64,000 bases of DNA, from positions 186,001 through 250,000 of the forward strand of contig CAJNDS010002236.1 in NCBI GenBank assembly GCA_905221605.1, written 5' to 3'. The DNA comes from Symbiodinium natans. Lineage: Eukaryota; Sar; Dinophyceae; Suessiales; Symbiodiniaceae. The notes beneath the pieces are model-generated. The model was not told the origin of the DNA. It was given only the letters and a program-made list of their open reading frames with translations, and ran no database searches. The translations under genes were made by a program, and so were the position numbers. Below, one piece after another: positions 9,543 through 21,231 of this stretch (position 1 is its first letter; every line of letters starts with the position of its first letter).

Positions 9543-10822
9543 CTGCACGATGCGAAGGTCAAACGTGGAAAAAATGGATAGCCCGCGCGACATCTACGCC
9601 GAGTGTCGGAACAGAAAGATCTACACCCCCCCCCCCCTCAACCTGCCCAATGCCTTCAACTCCCTGAATCTTCCAAAGCAAGAATTCACGGGCCCGACCC
9701 ACTCTAAACCTTCGAGTCCTCGGAGAAAGCTCCAAGCCTGTTACTCTGAAACCCTAAACGAACTCTAAGCTCCGAAGCTCTAAAGCCTGCACCCTGAAGC
9801 CCAGTCCCTCAATCCTGAAACCCATACAACCGTTCACCTACAACCGTTCAGGGTTTGGGGGTTTGAACAAGGGTTTATAAGGTTTAAAGGGTTTTGAGTG
9901 CCGTTTTAGGGTTTATAGGGGGTCCCTGAAACCCTCAACTCTCAACCGTGCTGCTGGGGCATCCTGGCAACCAACAGCCATCAGGGCTGCCATGGCCTGC
10001 TTTTGGGGAGGGGGACGTGGGGCTTGAAGACGAACTGGGGCTCTGGGCCTTAGGCGCTAAGGGTTTAGCTAGGTGTTGATGAAGGGGCTTAAGTCAGGCT
10101 GCCTTACTAAACCTAAACCCTAAACCCTAATCTGTAATGCTGCAAGCCTTTCTTCAGCACTATCAAGTCTAAGGAGCTCCTTAAACGGGCTTAGGCCTTA
10201 GGGCCTTAGGGTTTAGGATTGAAGACTAAACAATCCCTATGCCCAGGACATACAGCCTCAGGAGGCTTATGGTGGAGTCCCTTGGCTTCAGGTCAAGCTG
10301 AACACGAACAGACACCTCCAACCACCGACATCTGAAAGAAGGCCAAGATGAAACTTGCAAGCCTCAAACAACGAACCCCCACCTCCTTGCCAACCACCCT
10401 AAGCCCTAAACACCTCCAAAAGAAGCAGCAACAAAGCAACTCTGTCCTCGGGCGAGGGAGCTGAGGCCCCTGGGATCTCCTTCCAGGGCTTCGCAGGGTT
10501 TCGGGAAGGTGTTTTAGGGATAGAGCAAAGGGCTTAGGGTTAGGGTAGGTACCTAGGGAAGCTTGGGGAGTACTAGGGGATCTCGGGTAACATGCCAGCA
10601 CAGGGTTTAGGGTTTTGGGTTGTGCGGTCTTGGTCTTGGTTCGGCTTCGAGAGGTTGTTTGAGGGATTTAGGGGTCCAGGGCTTTCGGGGTGCAGCGCTT
10701 TGTAGGGTGCTGTGAGCTTGCCAGTCGCGAAACCCCGCCTCTGAACCCGAAACCCTAAACCCATTCACACAAAACCCAAAACTCTCTACCCTTTCTTTCT
10801 AGCATCCCAGAAATCCCGAAAC
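9543..10822. other. Mostly intronic; one possible exon unresolved
   Basis: Degenerate telomere-like words throughout. A C-run interrupts pyrimidine-rich sequence near 9628. A minus-strand frame at about 10310-10400 (LRLASFILAFFQ) looks protein-like but has no clear borders. Confidence 0.35.
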
Positions 10823-10899
10823 CCGAAGCCCCCTTGCCAGGGTTCCAGAAGCGCCCAGCGCAGGGTAGCCGGAGAGCTGCCAGGGGAGTGCTCGACCTT
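10823..10899 (-). CDS. Internal exon with TTTCGGG-type donor
   Basis: 77 nt, acceptor CCGAGGCAG, donor GTTTCGGG (a telomere-variant donor). The frame includes SPATLRWALLEPWQGG. Neighbouring exons are unresolved. Confidence 0.55.
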
Positions 10900-11049
10900 C
10901 TGCCTCGGTGTTTTTTGGGCTGGAGGCTTACAAGCCTTATGGGCTTTTAGCTTAGGCTTTGCGGAGTTTGGAGCTTTAGGGTTGGGCTTAGTGTTTACGG
11001 CTTAGTTCCTACGGTTGCCGGTTGAGGGTGTAGCTTTCAAAGTGTTTAA

Positions 11050-11330
11050 AACGTTTAGAGGTGGTGTAAAGGAGCCACGGAAGACAACACCCTTGAACCC
11101 CAGGACCCAAGCATTCCTGAGGCCGTGGGCATTGCAGTCTCAGCGGTGGCAGGCAGTGCCAGGGAGGTGCTGCCTCTTCCAGTCTTGGAGTTAGGGAGAT
11201 TGCAGGTGTTCGATGACATTTTGGCCGACGAAGACGAGCCCAAGTGGCCTAGCTCAGCAGTCTTAGCCCTGGCACATCGCGGAAAATGGCCCTTTCCGAC
11301 TCCGGAGGGAATCAAAAGCATCTCGCCCTC
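11050..11330 (-). CDS. Coding-like stretch, borders unresolved
   Basis: All minus-strand frames here have long open stretches (for example DAFDSLRSRKGPF near 11280-11330 and VFVGQNVIEHLQS near 11200-11245), and the plus strand is also open for 75 codons. It is GC-rich and protein-like, probably one or two exons, but no border set is consistent. It includes the 25-bp match to 5126-5150. Confidence 0.35.
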
Positions 11331-11435
11331 AACCTCAAACCCGAACCCTTGAGCTCTGAGCCCTAGATCCTAAAACCCCTAAGCCCTAAACACTGAACCC
11401 TTCAATCCTATACCCTGACCTGAGCCCTCAGCCAC

Positions 11436-11511
11436 CCCCCAAAACGAACTCCTGGAGGCCTTCCTTTTGGGCGAGCATCCGCTGGACCGGCGACGACGAC
11501 CGCTCCTCATG
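11436..11511 (-). CDS. Internal exon, product unknown
   Basis: 76 nt, acceptor CCTCAAAG, donor GTGGCTG. The frame includes PVQRMLAQKEGLQEFV. It is flanked by degenerate CCCTAAA (plus 11365-11410) and TTTAGGG (plus 11555-11610) copies in the same arrangement as the other exons. Confidence 0.5.
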
Positions 11512-12434
11512 CTTTGAGGATGGGAGTTTGGGGCTTGGGTTGGGATGTTCCCCCGGGGTTTAGGGTTAGGGTTTATAGGGGGTTTAGGGTTAAAGCTTAC
11601 AGGGTTTAGGGCCTAAGGCGTGTCCAGGATATTGTGCACCTTTCGTTCAAGCACTCCCGAACGTGTTAGGGATTCCTTCTGATATGGGGGGTCACCCTGA
11701 AAGTTGCGACAGTGACGTTTTGGGGGGTTTAGCTTCTTCACCTGAAAGCGGACCTGGAGTGAAACTCCGAAGCAAGAAGTTCTCTAGTTAACCTTCGCGG
11801 GGATGATAGTCCAGAAAAGGGTTAAAGGCTAGCTACTAAGCAGATACGAAGGAAGCTGCCCAAAACCACCGGTCTCATAGCCTGGCTGGGTTTAGGACTT
11901 GAGGTTCGAGGTGTTCCTGGGCTTTGTGCGTTTTAGGCTGGGGCGGGGGGGGGGTCTCGGGGTTTCCTACTAGGGCGCCCGACGTAGAGGCTCGGAACGG
12001 GGGTGAAGATCTCGCCCTTCTTGTCACTTTCCTTTCGGCCGAGCAGAGGCTTCAAAGTCAGGGTCCCTGAATCACAAGCCTTACTAACCCTACAACCAAA
12101 ACCCGACCCAAAACCCCAACCTGAAACTCCTAAAGCGCTATGAGTGGATCAGCAGTCGCTGGTTTAGGGTCTCAGGCTTGAAGACTTCCGGGTTTGGGCT
12201 TCAGCATCCGGGACATTAGCCCTGAATATTTGACGTAAACAACACGTAGATCGTGGCAAGCACTCCAAACGGCCTGCACGTAGCCCGGCTTCTTTGGCAG
12301 GCCTTGGCGTGTCTCTGTGAAGCAGATCTGCAAGCATTGGCAACGAGATTCTGGGCTTCGCCTTATGCGCGACTTTGGTTGGTAACTCTTGCAGCAGGAG
12401 GAGGAGGAGGAGGAAGAGGAGAAGGAGGAGGAGG

Positions 12435-12470
<36 letters not shown>

Positions 12471-13558
12471 AAGAGGAAGAGGAAAAGGAAGAGGAAAAGG
12501 AAGAGGAAGAGGAGGATGAGGAGGAGGAGCACGAGCATGAGCATGAGCATGAGCATGAGGATGCCGATTATCAGAGTGAGGATGAGGAGGAGTTGGAGGA
12601 GGACGACGACGATGACGATGGCAACGACAATGATATGAAGAAGTAGAAGAATGGTGATGATGATGAAGAGTATTCGCGGGCATCCGCGGGCTATGTAATC
12701 CTCTCCCCAAGGTACAAACACCAAGCCTGCAAAAACCACGAACCGGGCACCGCACTCGACATCGGGTCTGGGGGGAGTGGTCCGGGTTGCCAAGTCACCT
12801 GCCAAGATTGGCTTGCTTGAACGCTCTGTTAAAACACGGAGGATCCCGAGCTTTGCTTTCATGAAATAGACTCGAAGAGCGATGGGCACTCCAACCCTCA
12901 ACCCTATTCATCCTCCCATCTCATGTTCGGACAGCCTTACTCTGGCCACGAGCAAAGCATATCGTGGCCCCACGAAATGCAGGACGGCGATACATCGGCA
13001 AGGACCGGAAGGGTAAAGCCCACGATTTGTTCCAAGGCCAAGTCCTCGTAGCGTGACTTATTTGGGGGGCTGAATTAGGGGTTCCCAGTTTGCCGGGGGT
13101 TTAGCGTTTTGGGTGAGGGTGATTGAGGGTTCCGATTTGGGAGATTCTGATGTTTGGGACTTTACAGGCTTTTGCCGCATTCAGGAGGGAGATGCAAATC
13201 CTCCCCTTCCCTCTCGCCAGACATGGTCTACAGAGTCTACCTATACAGTTCACATGATACTGATCTGGCCTTGTGCTGGATGTGGTTTGATCCTGTCAGG
13301 CCTCATGACGCTTGGTGACCCTGACGACAACCTAATTGCGGCATGATGGGCACCGTTCCTTTCTCACACGACACAACTTGTCGGAACGCTGCCCAGGAAA
13401 CTGCTGGAGATCAGCCGGCAAACTGTTCCGTGCTGCAAAGTCTTGTGGCAAGAAACACTTTCCAAAAACTGAACAGATCTTGGCATGCTGCTACCTGGTA
13501 CTACCTGCTTTCAGGCAAGCCTGCGGATCACACATAGACGACTCAGCCCCCCTACGCC
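11512..13558. other. Intronic or intergenic sequence with a purine microsatellite
   Basis: Unique sequence with a G-run at about 11943, the GGA-rich tract at 12388-12650, and a protein-like minus-strand stretch at about 12710-12830 (VECGARFVVFAG) that may be an exon without clear borders. The region just below 13559 would be the 3' flank of the minus-strand gene there. Confidence 0.35.
12388..12650 (+). repeat. Purine-rich GGA/GAG microsatellite
   Basis: About 200 bases of almost uninterrupted purines on the plus strand (GGA, GGAGCA, GGAAGA units), then GAGCAT and GAC/GAT repeats. It gives long open frames on both strands (poly-Glu/Arg on plus, Leu or Pro/His-rich on minus), judged artefacts. 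It is a mirror-type purine tract with triplex potential. Confidence 0.9.
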
Positions 13559-14914
13559 CTACGCTCCTCCTAGCGAAGGCTTCAGACTGTTTGTAATCTG
13601 CTTGAAGGTGTTGAAGATCTTGTCATAGCGAAGCGGTGTCACCATGTTCCGCACCGAGTAATTGGGTGGAAAGCATCCGTGCTGAGACATCCAGACGATC
13701 ATCTCGTCAATCGCCATGCTCATAGTCCAGAGGTCTTGCAGCATCTGCTTTGTCAATATCTGCCGACGCTCTGTTCGGCTGTCGGCTAGATTACAAAGCC
13801 GATCGGCGGTGTCCTTGACGGCATCCACAGCCATCCTCGTACCGTGCCACATGGCCTGATGTTGCTCCATCTCGATCTTTACAAGCGACTGGGCCTTGGC
13901 CTGGATATCATTGTCCCTTCTCCTCTGAGCACACCAAGAAGACCACAACCATGCACTTCCACCCACGAGCCATGCACCGGCCGTATAGGGAAGGCAAAAA
14001 CTTACGATTGCCACTTCCTCCTCGGAAAACCAGTACTTGCCAAAGTAGGCCTTCCAAAGCAAGCCAAGACTGCCCACGGAACTCATGGCAGCCACAACCG
14101 AAGCAAGAGCTCCAAACCGAGACTTCAAGGCGTCCATCCGTGAGCCCTCATAAAAACGCACAACCTTCTGGAAATGCATCTTCGATTGAAGTTGGTATTC
14201 TTGCTCCTGAGTTGCAAACTCTGTCCCGATGTTCTGGATGGCAGCCTGATGTCAGGTGACAGCATTACTCAGAGTGGCTTTCAGAACGCTCGGCGCGCAG
14301 TCTTCTAGCCTCTAATTGCTGGGGGCAAGAAAAGATTCAGGGATAAAGAAAGGGTCTTACCTACTTCCTGGGACCTACTTCCTCAGTCAGTCCTGCAGCT
14401 CCTTATGGCCATCCTGCTGCATGTTGTGGTCAACTCTTGTGGCACTGAGCAGCTCCACCAAGGTATGTGCCATGGCCATAATGTTTCCTCGGAGGCTCCG
14501 GACACGCCGAACGGAGACCTCCTGGTACTTGTGGCAGAGCGCATCGAGCTCGACCTTTGCTGCCGGATTGGCAGCGAACGCCAGCTGCCGGATCTCTGCC
14601 GCTGCGTTGCTTGACCACAGCTCGGGATTCTGCAGCCTTTGCTGTGCGTCGGACAGGTACTGCATCTGCATCTCCTCACCAAGGTTCATGGCCAAGAATG
14701 GGTCGGGCATCACATCGGCCTGCTGACTTGTCACAGGCGTAGCGGATGCCACGTCGGCCTGCTGACTTGTCACAACTGAGAAATCATCGGAAGAGGCTTC
14801 CGAGGCAGCTGCACCCACCATGACTAGCAAATCACACCAGGCGGAACAGCGGGTCACGGCGAGCTTGGGCTGCGTTCGCTGGAGCAAACAAGCTTTTCGG
14901 CAGCAAGGCAGCAA
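13559..14914 (-). CDS. Two-exon gene for a predicted two-pass membrane protein
   Basis: Exon 1 is 14914-14393 (174 codons from the first ATG) and exon 2 is 14245-13559 (stop included), giving about 402 residues. Exon 1 ends ...HKELQ at a GA dinucleotide and exon 2 starts AAIQNIG after CATCAG, both on codon boundaries, so the 147-nt intron is GA-AG. The protein has an N-terminal Cys/Arg-rich then hydrophobic segment, a repeated TSQQADV motif (about residues 49-70), helical segments, two hydrophobic stretches in exon 2 (ASVVAAMSSVGSLGLLWKAYF and, about 15 residues on, AIVSFCLPYTAGAWLVGG), and a helical C-terminus. No family recognised. The start is uncertain; a second ATG lies 31 codons in. Confidence 0.7.
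14246..14392 (-). other. GA-AG intron
   Basis: Read on the minus strand the intron begins GACTGACTGAGG and ends GACATCAG. Without removal, exon 1 hits a stop one codon after the junction. With removal both exons stay in frame. A GT further in cannot be used because of that stop. GA donors are an established feature of dinoflagellate introns. Confidence 0.65.
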
Positions 14915-16579
14915 GTCACCGTCGGCTGTGCGCGAGTGTGAGAGTCAAGGAAGCATCTCCACGACGATGCTCGTGCCGTGCCAGGACTGCTCAATGGCTT
15001 CGAAAGCCAGCAACCACTAGTCATCGATGCAACATGACTGCTGAAATGGAGACCCAAACCTTTTTTGTGCCGTGAATCCCCCCCCCCTTCTCCTCCCAGG
15101 TCGCCCCACGCTGATTTGGCTTTCGGCCTCGGCGCAGGATGCTCAGTTGGGGTCCAAGGAGGGGGGGTGCAAAGAGCGTGTTGACTGTAAAAATGCATCT
15201 TGAACGGCTTGCAGGGTGTGTAAGCTTTACAGAACATTCTCGGGTCGGGTCTTCTGCACTCACGTACTATCTCTTCCGTTCCTACGCTCCCAGGGTGAAA
15301 ACGATCGATCCCCTTGAAGTGAGCAGCGAGCAGCACGGAACTCGAAAAATGAGCTCCTCGCCTTTAAGGCTGCGTGGCCTCGCGGCGTTGCTGCGAAGTT
15401 GGGAGGGGGGGAGGAGGTAGAGGGGTTTTTGCTTTAGGACTCTTATGTGGGCTGTTCGGCAAGCAGCAGCTGAAGTTCTAGTACTGCTGGGTGTCAATAA
15501 ATCCGAGGAAGGACAGGACAGTCAGCAGCGTTTGCGTTCCCATAAGACCTCTCGCCCCCAGCCGAAATCATCCGAGCCCACCAATGTACAAGCCATCGAA
15601 GAAAAAAAAAACCATCGACCAACTGGGCCTGCTCTCCTCCACCTTGGGGCTGGCTCGGAACGCGTGGACTCCTGCAGGGGGTTCCGGTTGTGGGACTTTC
15701 GTTTTGGGGCTACCGAAAGCCCACAAGGTTTGTAGGGCCTTGTGTCCCTTAACCCCCAAGCCCTGAACTCGAAACCCTAGTTAACCCCGAAACTCTGAAC
15801 CCGCAACTGCCACCCCCCCCCCCCCCCCCCCCCCCGGAATAAACACAACAGTTAGAGGGAGGACACCAACCCTCAACCCTTGCCAGCGCCGTGCTTTAGC
15901 ATGTACAGGAGATGGGACTCTGACTGAGGAATCCCCGAAGGTTGAACTTTGAAAAGAAGCATCCTTGTTTGGGGAGAGGAAGTCAATCTTTTTGTAAGCT
16001 TGAAACTTGAAGCATGAAAACCCCTCGAAAGCCCTGTCTTGGGCCCTAAGCCCTGCAAATGAAACCTGGCGTTCGCGGCCCCCGAAAGCCTTCAAGCTTC
16101 AAGCTTCGAACCGAACACCCACAACCGTTGAAGCCCTGACTGCCGGTTAGGTCTGGGAGAACTCTCAACGTGGAAAGTTGAAGCCTATAGAAGGTTGAAC
16201 ACCAAAAGCCACCAAATGTACCCATGCACCGGGCTTGAGACCTTACTTTGAGGCACAATAATTTAGGGTGCGAGGCTGACCAGCACCAAGTACAAAGCCA
16301 AGGAAGTCAGAAATGCGTCCCAAAACATATGCCGATACCATCTCTTTCCTTTTGGGCTTGCTGGTCGGACTGTACATGAGCGACTCACCTCGGCTTCTTA
16401 AGTGCGAAGACACCGGCCAACAACCAAGCATGGAGGATAAAGCCACGCTACTTCTGAAGCGGTGAATCCTCCTCCTCAAGGTAAATAACCTTGTTCATGG
16501 TTGGGATGGTCTTTAAATATCTTGATTTGTTGTTCCTTATTGGGCTTAAGTATCCTTAGAAATGTAAAATGATAACCAA
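14915..16579. other. Intergenic or intronic stretch without a clear gene
   Basis: Contains a C-run of 20-odd bases at about 15815-15835, pyrimidine tracts and telomere-like words at 15745-15800. Minus-strand frames at 14854-15336 and 16243-16479 are open but compositionally ordinary; they could be 5' untranslated or fragmentary exons. Confidence 0.35.
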
Positions 16580-17812
16580 CTATGACCAAGTAACGAAGGC
16601 TTCCCGGGTCAGCGGTTCTGGTGCAGGAGTCTCGGGCGGCTCTGGCGCAAGGCTCGGTTCGACTCGAGCTCGCATTGCAAAGAGGAAGTGGGCAATCTGT
16701 AGCCTGGGGGCGGGGTTTGGCGGGCCGGTCATTAAACAAGCGAAAAAACTCCATGGGTTCATGGGGCTATATAGAGATTGGTGATTGGGGCCCATAGGAC
16801 ATTCAAACTTATTCCAAATCAACTCCAGTCCCAGCGGCATGTGGCGGGTGCTGTACTTGCTCTTCGTGGTGTTGAAGTGCAGCGTTGAGGGCAACACGCC
16901 CTCCTCTCCAGCAGGTGCTTCAAAGAACACGGCGCATGTGAAGTGGTTACCCACATCTATACAGGCAATCCGTGGAAATCCGATGGTGGCCGCATGTCCT
17001 GCCTCCCACTCATCTGCACGCAGCAGCAGGCGTCTGTTGGGCACTTCGATGATAACGGAGCGATCACCCTGTGCTGGGTCGAAGTGGATCCCCTCACTCC
17101 CACTCTCGGTGGCCACCTTCCGACCACCGAAGCGCTGCTCCTCGGGTAGCCGTTCCCGCTCCTCGTGCGTGGCATCGCCATATGCCGGCCACTGATTCTC
17201 CCGCAAGAACACGATCTGGTCAAGGAAAGCATCAGACACTCCTTTTGCTCGCTGCTGTGCGCAGTAGTCCCTGAGAACGTCGGAGAGCTCGTAGTTCGCA
17301 TACCAGGCTCCCAGGTATTGCTTTTGGACGCCCGGCTCATCAAACTGCGAAGAGTGATCTTTCATGTATCCTGTGCGGCAGCTGTGGATCTGCTGCATGA
17401 TGGACTCAACTCGCGGCCGCATTAAGTCGAGGGAGCAGAGGGGCGCCGAGGCAAGGTCGGCCATGATGTCCGGTGTGTGGGGCACCCCTGCCACCGCCAG
17501 GGGCCCGGACACAAGGGTCTCGAAGAGCAGCTCCGTGCCAGCCACAGCCAAGGCCCCGCAGAAGCCGCTCGGGGCACTCCAATGCTTGAGCAAAGGCTTG
17601 AAAGAGCCATGGAACTGGTCCAGGGTGAAGAACTCTCCAATCTGCCCCTGGGGCAGCAGGCTTCCCACCCCTGCCGTCAGGCGGCGACAGCAACGCAGAG
17701 TGGCATCATCCACCAAGTCCTCCAAGGGCAGCTGCGTGGTGGGAGGTGGGCTGAACTCCGCAATCCATCGGCGCCGGACGACTGCAGGGCTTGGACCAGG
17801 AGCCTCCGACAT
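16580..17812 (-). CDS. Intronless 410-residue protein, unknown; weak cysteine-peptidase-like hint
   Basis: A single minus-strand frame of 410 codons from ATG at 17812 to a stop at 16580-16582, the longest non-repetitive complete frame in the window. No membrane segment or signal peptide. Around residue 84 it has PSGFCGALAVAG, and near residue 290 CIDVGNHFTCAVFF, then an Asn 25 residues on (STLHFNTTKSKY). The Cys...His...Asn order recalls papain-fold peptidases, but no conserved block of a named family could be confirmed. The C-terminal tail is Pro/Glu-rich. It is intronless, unlike the split genes around it. A TATATA lies 24-29 bp upstream of the ATG (plus 17836-17841). Confidence 0.7.
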   Translation of the reverse strand: MSEAPGPSPAVVRRRWIAEFSPPPTTQLPLEDLVDDATLRCCRRLTAGVGSLLPQGQIGEFFTLDQFHGSFKPLLKHWSAPSGFCGALAVAGTELLFETLVSGPLAVAGVPHTPDIMADLASAPLCSLDLMRPRVESIMQQIHSCRTGYMKDHSSQFDEPGVQKQYLGAWYANYELSDVLRDYCAQQRAKGVSDAFLDQIVFLRENQWPAYGDATHEERERLPEEQRFGGRKVATESGSEGIHFDPAQGDRSVIIEVPNRRLLLRADEWEAGHAATIGFPRIACIDVGNHFTCAVFFEAPAGEEGVLPSTLHFNTTKSKYSTRHMPLGLELIWNKFECPMGPNHQSLYSPMNPWSFFACLMTGPPNPAPRLQIAHFLFAMRARVEPSLAPEPPETPAPEPLTREAFVTWS

Positions 17813-19270
17813 GAGCTTCTCTACGTTCCGTGCGGTATATAGGGTTCCGAAAAAGGGGAGGTACCCGTTTGAGTTTGAGGGGGATCCCTTTAAGGAGATT
17901 CTATTCTATTTGGGGTATCAAAGGGGTACCCCTATTTTGGGGAAATGCTCAAAACAAGTTGGGGAACATGGCAGACTGTCACAACATGATGTCGTGCTTA
18001 ATGCATGCTGCCACTTGTGATGACAGCGCACGGTTCGCAACGCGAGCTTGCTGTAAGCCATGGTTCCACAGCAGCAACAGCTCGCGGCCTCTATCTCACA
18101 CATGGCGAAAAGGCAAAAATTGCTGGCACACGCGCTTTTGTAACCCGGGTTCAATTCAGATTTGAAAGGTTTCCGGGGGGGGGGGGGGGGGCACGTCCTG
18201 TTGCATTTGCGGCGGTGGTACTCTGAGTGAACCCAAGCCTCCGCTAACAATGCTTGAACCCTGCTTCCGAGGAGCCAAAACCAAGAACCCCTACCCTCCA
18301 TCCAGCCCCGACAAACAGGTCATAAAATATCTGCATATGTGTAGATATGTGTCATGTACATATGTCTATATAGATAGATAGATAGATAGATAGATAGATC
18401 TACACTTATATAGACTAACAATACTCATACAACAATACCAATACCCTATCAGCCCAAAATAAAATTAACAAACCCCCAAACCCTCAGAGCCAGCGCTTGG
18501 AGCCTTGGGATTGGAATCGGGGGCTGCGAATGGCGACCTCCTGCAATCCGGGACCAGTTCGTGAAGCTGGGTTCGGATTTCAATCGGGGGTTTGGGGGTT
18601 TGGGCGGGTTGGGGGGGGGGGGGGGGCCCTGTTTCCCCGTGACTGAGGCTTAGGGCTTAGGATTGGGAATTGAAGGTTTATTTCGGAGATAAAGAACTTG
18701 GATTGTTCTAGGAGCTTTGAGGTTAGGGTCTACGGGAACTTGCCTGATGTGCTTCCTGAACCACTGCCAATCCTGAGTGGCTTTGCAGTGCGCAGCTACG
18801 GCAAAGCAGTCACCAAACCTCATAGTGTTGCAACTGTCACGGACAGAGTTCATGAGTACCTTGGGTGTTTTTGGCAAATGTTGGCATTTTCTGTTGAGAA
18901 CCCACCAAAAAAACCGACCTCCCTGAGACCTCGCGTTCCTGAGCCGACCAGCCCCGCCAAGATGAACAGCATCAAGACCCAAGCCTAAACCCTGAACCTC
19001 TATATATGTGTACGCAGATGTTTATGAATATATGTATATATATATGTGTACATGTATGTATGTACATATATATGTGCCATGGACCTTTAGGTATAATGTG
19101 ATCTCTTGCTTTGGGTTTTACTTCAACAGTATTAACAGTTATCAAATGAGTAGTTTGCGTTTCATATTATGCATAATGCTACTAGAAAGTAGGTGACATT
19201 TATGGCTTTTGGGTTCATGGTCTAGGGTTGTGCATTCAACGGTTATAAAAGGATTGTACGAACAGTCCAG
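17813..19270. other. Stretch without a clear gene; several simple repeats
   Basis: Holds a G-run at about 18175-18191, a GATA repeat at 18368-18400, another G-run at about 18612-18626, and alternating TATA/TGTA tracts at 19015-19075. Small frames on both strands (18650-18988) overlap and none is convincing. Confidence 0.4.
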
Positions 19271-19403
19271 GGTTTAATGACTCCTTCCTGTTGTCGAGGA
19301 GAAAAGGGGTCGGATAACAGGAGAAGATCAAGGAACCATAGAACTGTGTTACATTCAGTCACTATTCACTTTACTCTCACTACCTTCATCCACCGTCTCC
19401 TCT

Positions 19404-19408
19404 TTTCT

Positions 19409-19443
<35 letters not shown>

Positions 19444-19456
19444 GCTCTCTCTCTCT
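19404..19456 (+). repeat. CT dinucleotide repeat
   Basis: About 24 CT units interrupted by two CGCG blocks. Confidence 0.95.
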
Positions 19457-19554
19457 TGGCTCTTCTTACCGAGGAGAATAATGGCTACATATAAGGAACA
19501 CATGTCAATCTCAACCCGTTCATCCTCCCTCTTCTGTCTGCTCTCTCACTTCTA

Positions 19555-20905
19555 GCTTTTGTCTCTTCTTGTTTTGCTTATGGAGGAGAGAATACATAAC
19601 ACTAGATGAGCGAAGCGCATGGACGGGAAGAGCGAGAAGCAAGTAGTTGTTTGTTGCATAGGGGAGGCCCACTCTCCCCCTAGAGCAGGGCCCCTGTTCC
19701 CTCCCCTTTGCCTTCTTTAGTCCCTCCCCTGCGCTCCATCCAACTGTTCTGTTCCGTTCTTTTAGGGAGAAAGAAGGGGTAAAGAAGAAGGACGAAGACG
19801 GTTCCCCTGTCCACTTGTGCATGTTCTTTTTATCTACAGGAGTTAGCAAGAGTGTTTAAGCAAGCTAGATAAAGAGAACAACAAGAACAAGGACGAGGAA
19901 ACCACGAGCAGCATGTACAAGGAAAAGCACGAGGAATGAAATCCCATCGCAAAGATAAGTGCCCACACTCAGTCTCACTGCATTCATCCTCTAATCCTCT
20001 CTTCCTTCTCTTCTGTGGTTCTCTTCTTGTCCTCCTGCTTCTCTCTGCTCTCTCCCTTCTAGCTTGTGTCTCTTCTTGATTTTCTTGCACGAGAGAGAAT
20101 GCAAAACACTAGATGAGCGAAGAACATGGACGGGAAGAGGAGAGAGAAGCAAGTAGTTGTTTGTTGCGTAAGGAGGCCCACTCTCCCCCTAGGGCAGGGA
20201 TGAGTTCCCCTGTTCCCTTCCTCTTGCCTTCTTTAATCTCTCCCCTGCGTTCCAACTTTTCCGTTCCTTCGTTTACGGAGACAGAAAGTTGTATATACAA
20301 GGACGAAGACGGTTCCCCTGTCCAGCATGTTTTTTTGATCTTCCCATTCAGCGAGAAAGGAACAGACAACAGGGGAAAACACAAGGAACTAACAAGAGAG
20401 TTTAAGCAAGCTAGATAACAACAAGAAAAAGAAAGAAGAAGCCACGAGCAGAATGTACAAGAAACACACAAGGAAGGAATAACAAATGATAAAGACAAGC
20501 GCCCTTTCTCAGTCTCACTGCATTCATCCTCCATGCAGTTCTCTTGTTACATAATGAAGATTTAAGAACACAAACCAATCTCACCAGATTCATCCTCCCT
20601 CTTCTCTCTGCTCTCTCCCTTCTAGCTATTGTCTCGTCCTGTTTTTCTTATGGAGGAGAGAATGCACAACATTAGATGAGCGACGCGCGTGGACGGGAAG
20701 AGAGAGAAGCAAGTACTTGGGACGCCCACTCTCCCCTAGGGCAGGGATGAGTTCCCCTGTTCCCGTCCTTTTGCCTTCTTTAATCTCTCCCCTGCGTTCC
20801 AACTTTTCCGTTCCTTCGTTTAAGGAGAAAGAAGGGGGTATATACAAGGACGAAGACGGTTCCCCTGTGCCCCTGTCCAGCATGTGCTTTTGATCTTCCC
20901 ACTCA
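19555..20905. repeat. Three dispersed copies of a block of about 300 bp
   Basis: Copies at about 19555-19850, 20090-20420 and 20630-20905 share GATGAGCGAAG...GGACGGGAAGAG, CCCACTCTCCCC, and GACGAAGACGGTTCCCCTGT in the same order and orientation with 10-20% differences. The open frames across them are not conserved between copies, so it is repeat rather than gene. Confidence 0.8.
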
Positions 20906-21231
20906 GCGAGAAAGGAACAGACAACAAGAGGAAAACAACAAACCTTTGACTAACGTGCGGTTCTGTCAGGAGAAAAAGGAGTCGGATAACAGGAGGAGAA
21001 GAACAAGGAAGAGATAAACATGAAAATATGTCACTCTTCTATTTACACACTCTCCTCATCTCTCCTCTCTTCCCTTTCTTGCCTGTTGGAGAAGAAATGA
21101 TGAAGAAAATAAACCAAAAACTAAGGGGGAGGCGCCCTGATTCATTCTCACCGCCTTCATCCATCCTCTCCTCTGCTCTCTTATCTTGCTCTCTTATCTC
21201 TCTTCTCGAGCTCTGTTCTTGCCGGAAAGAA

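Noticed and set aside
12164-12901. 245-codon minus-strand frame and the other frames across the GGA tract
   Set aside because: Poly-Leu, poly-Pro, poly-Glu or poly-Arg from a trinucleotide repeat.
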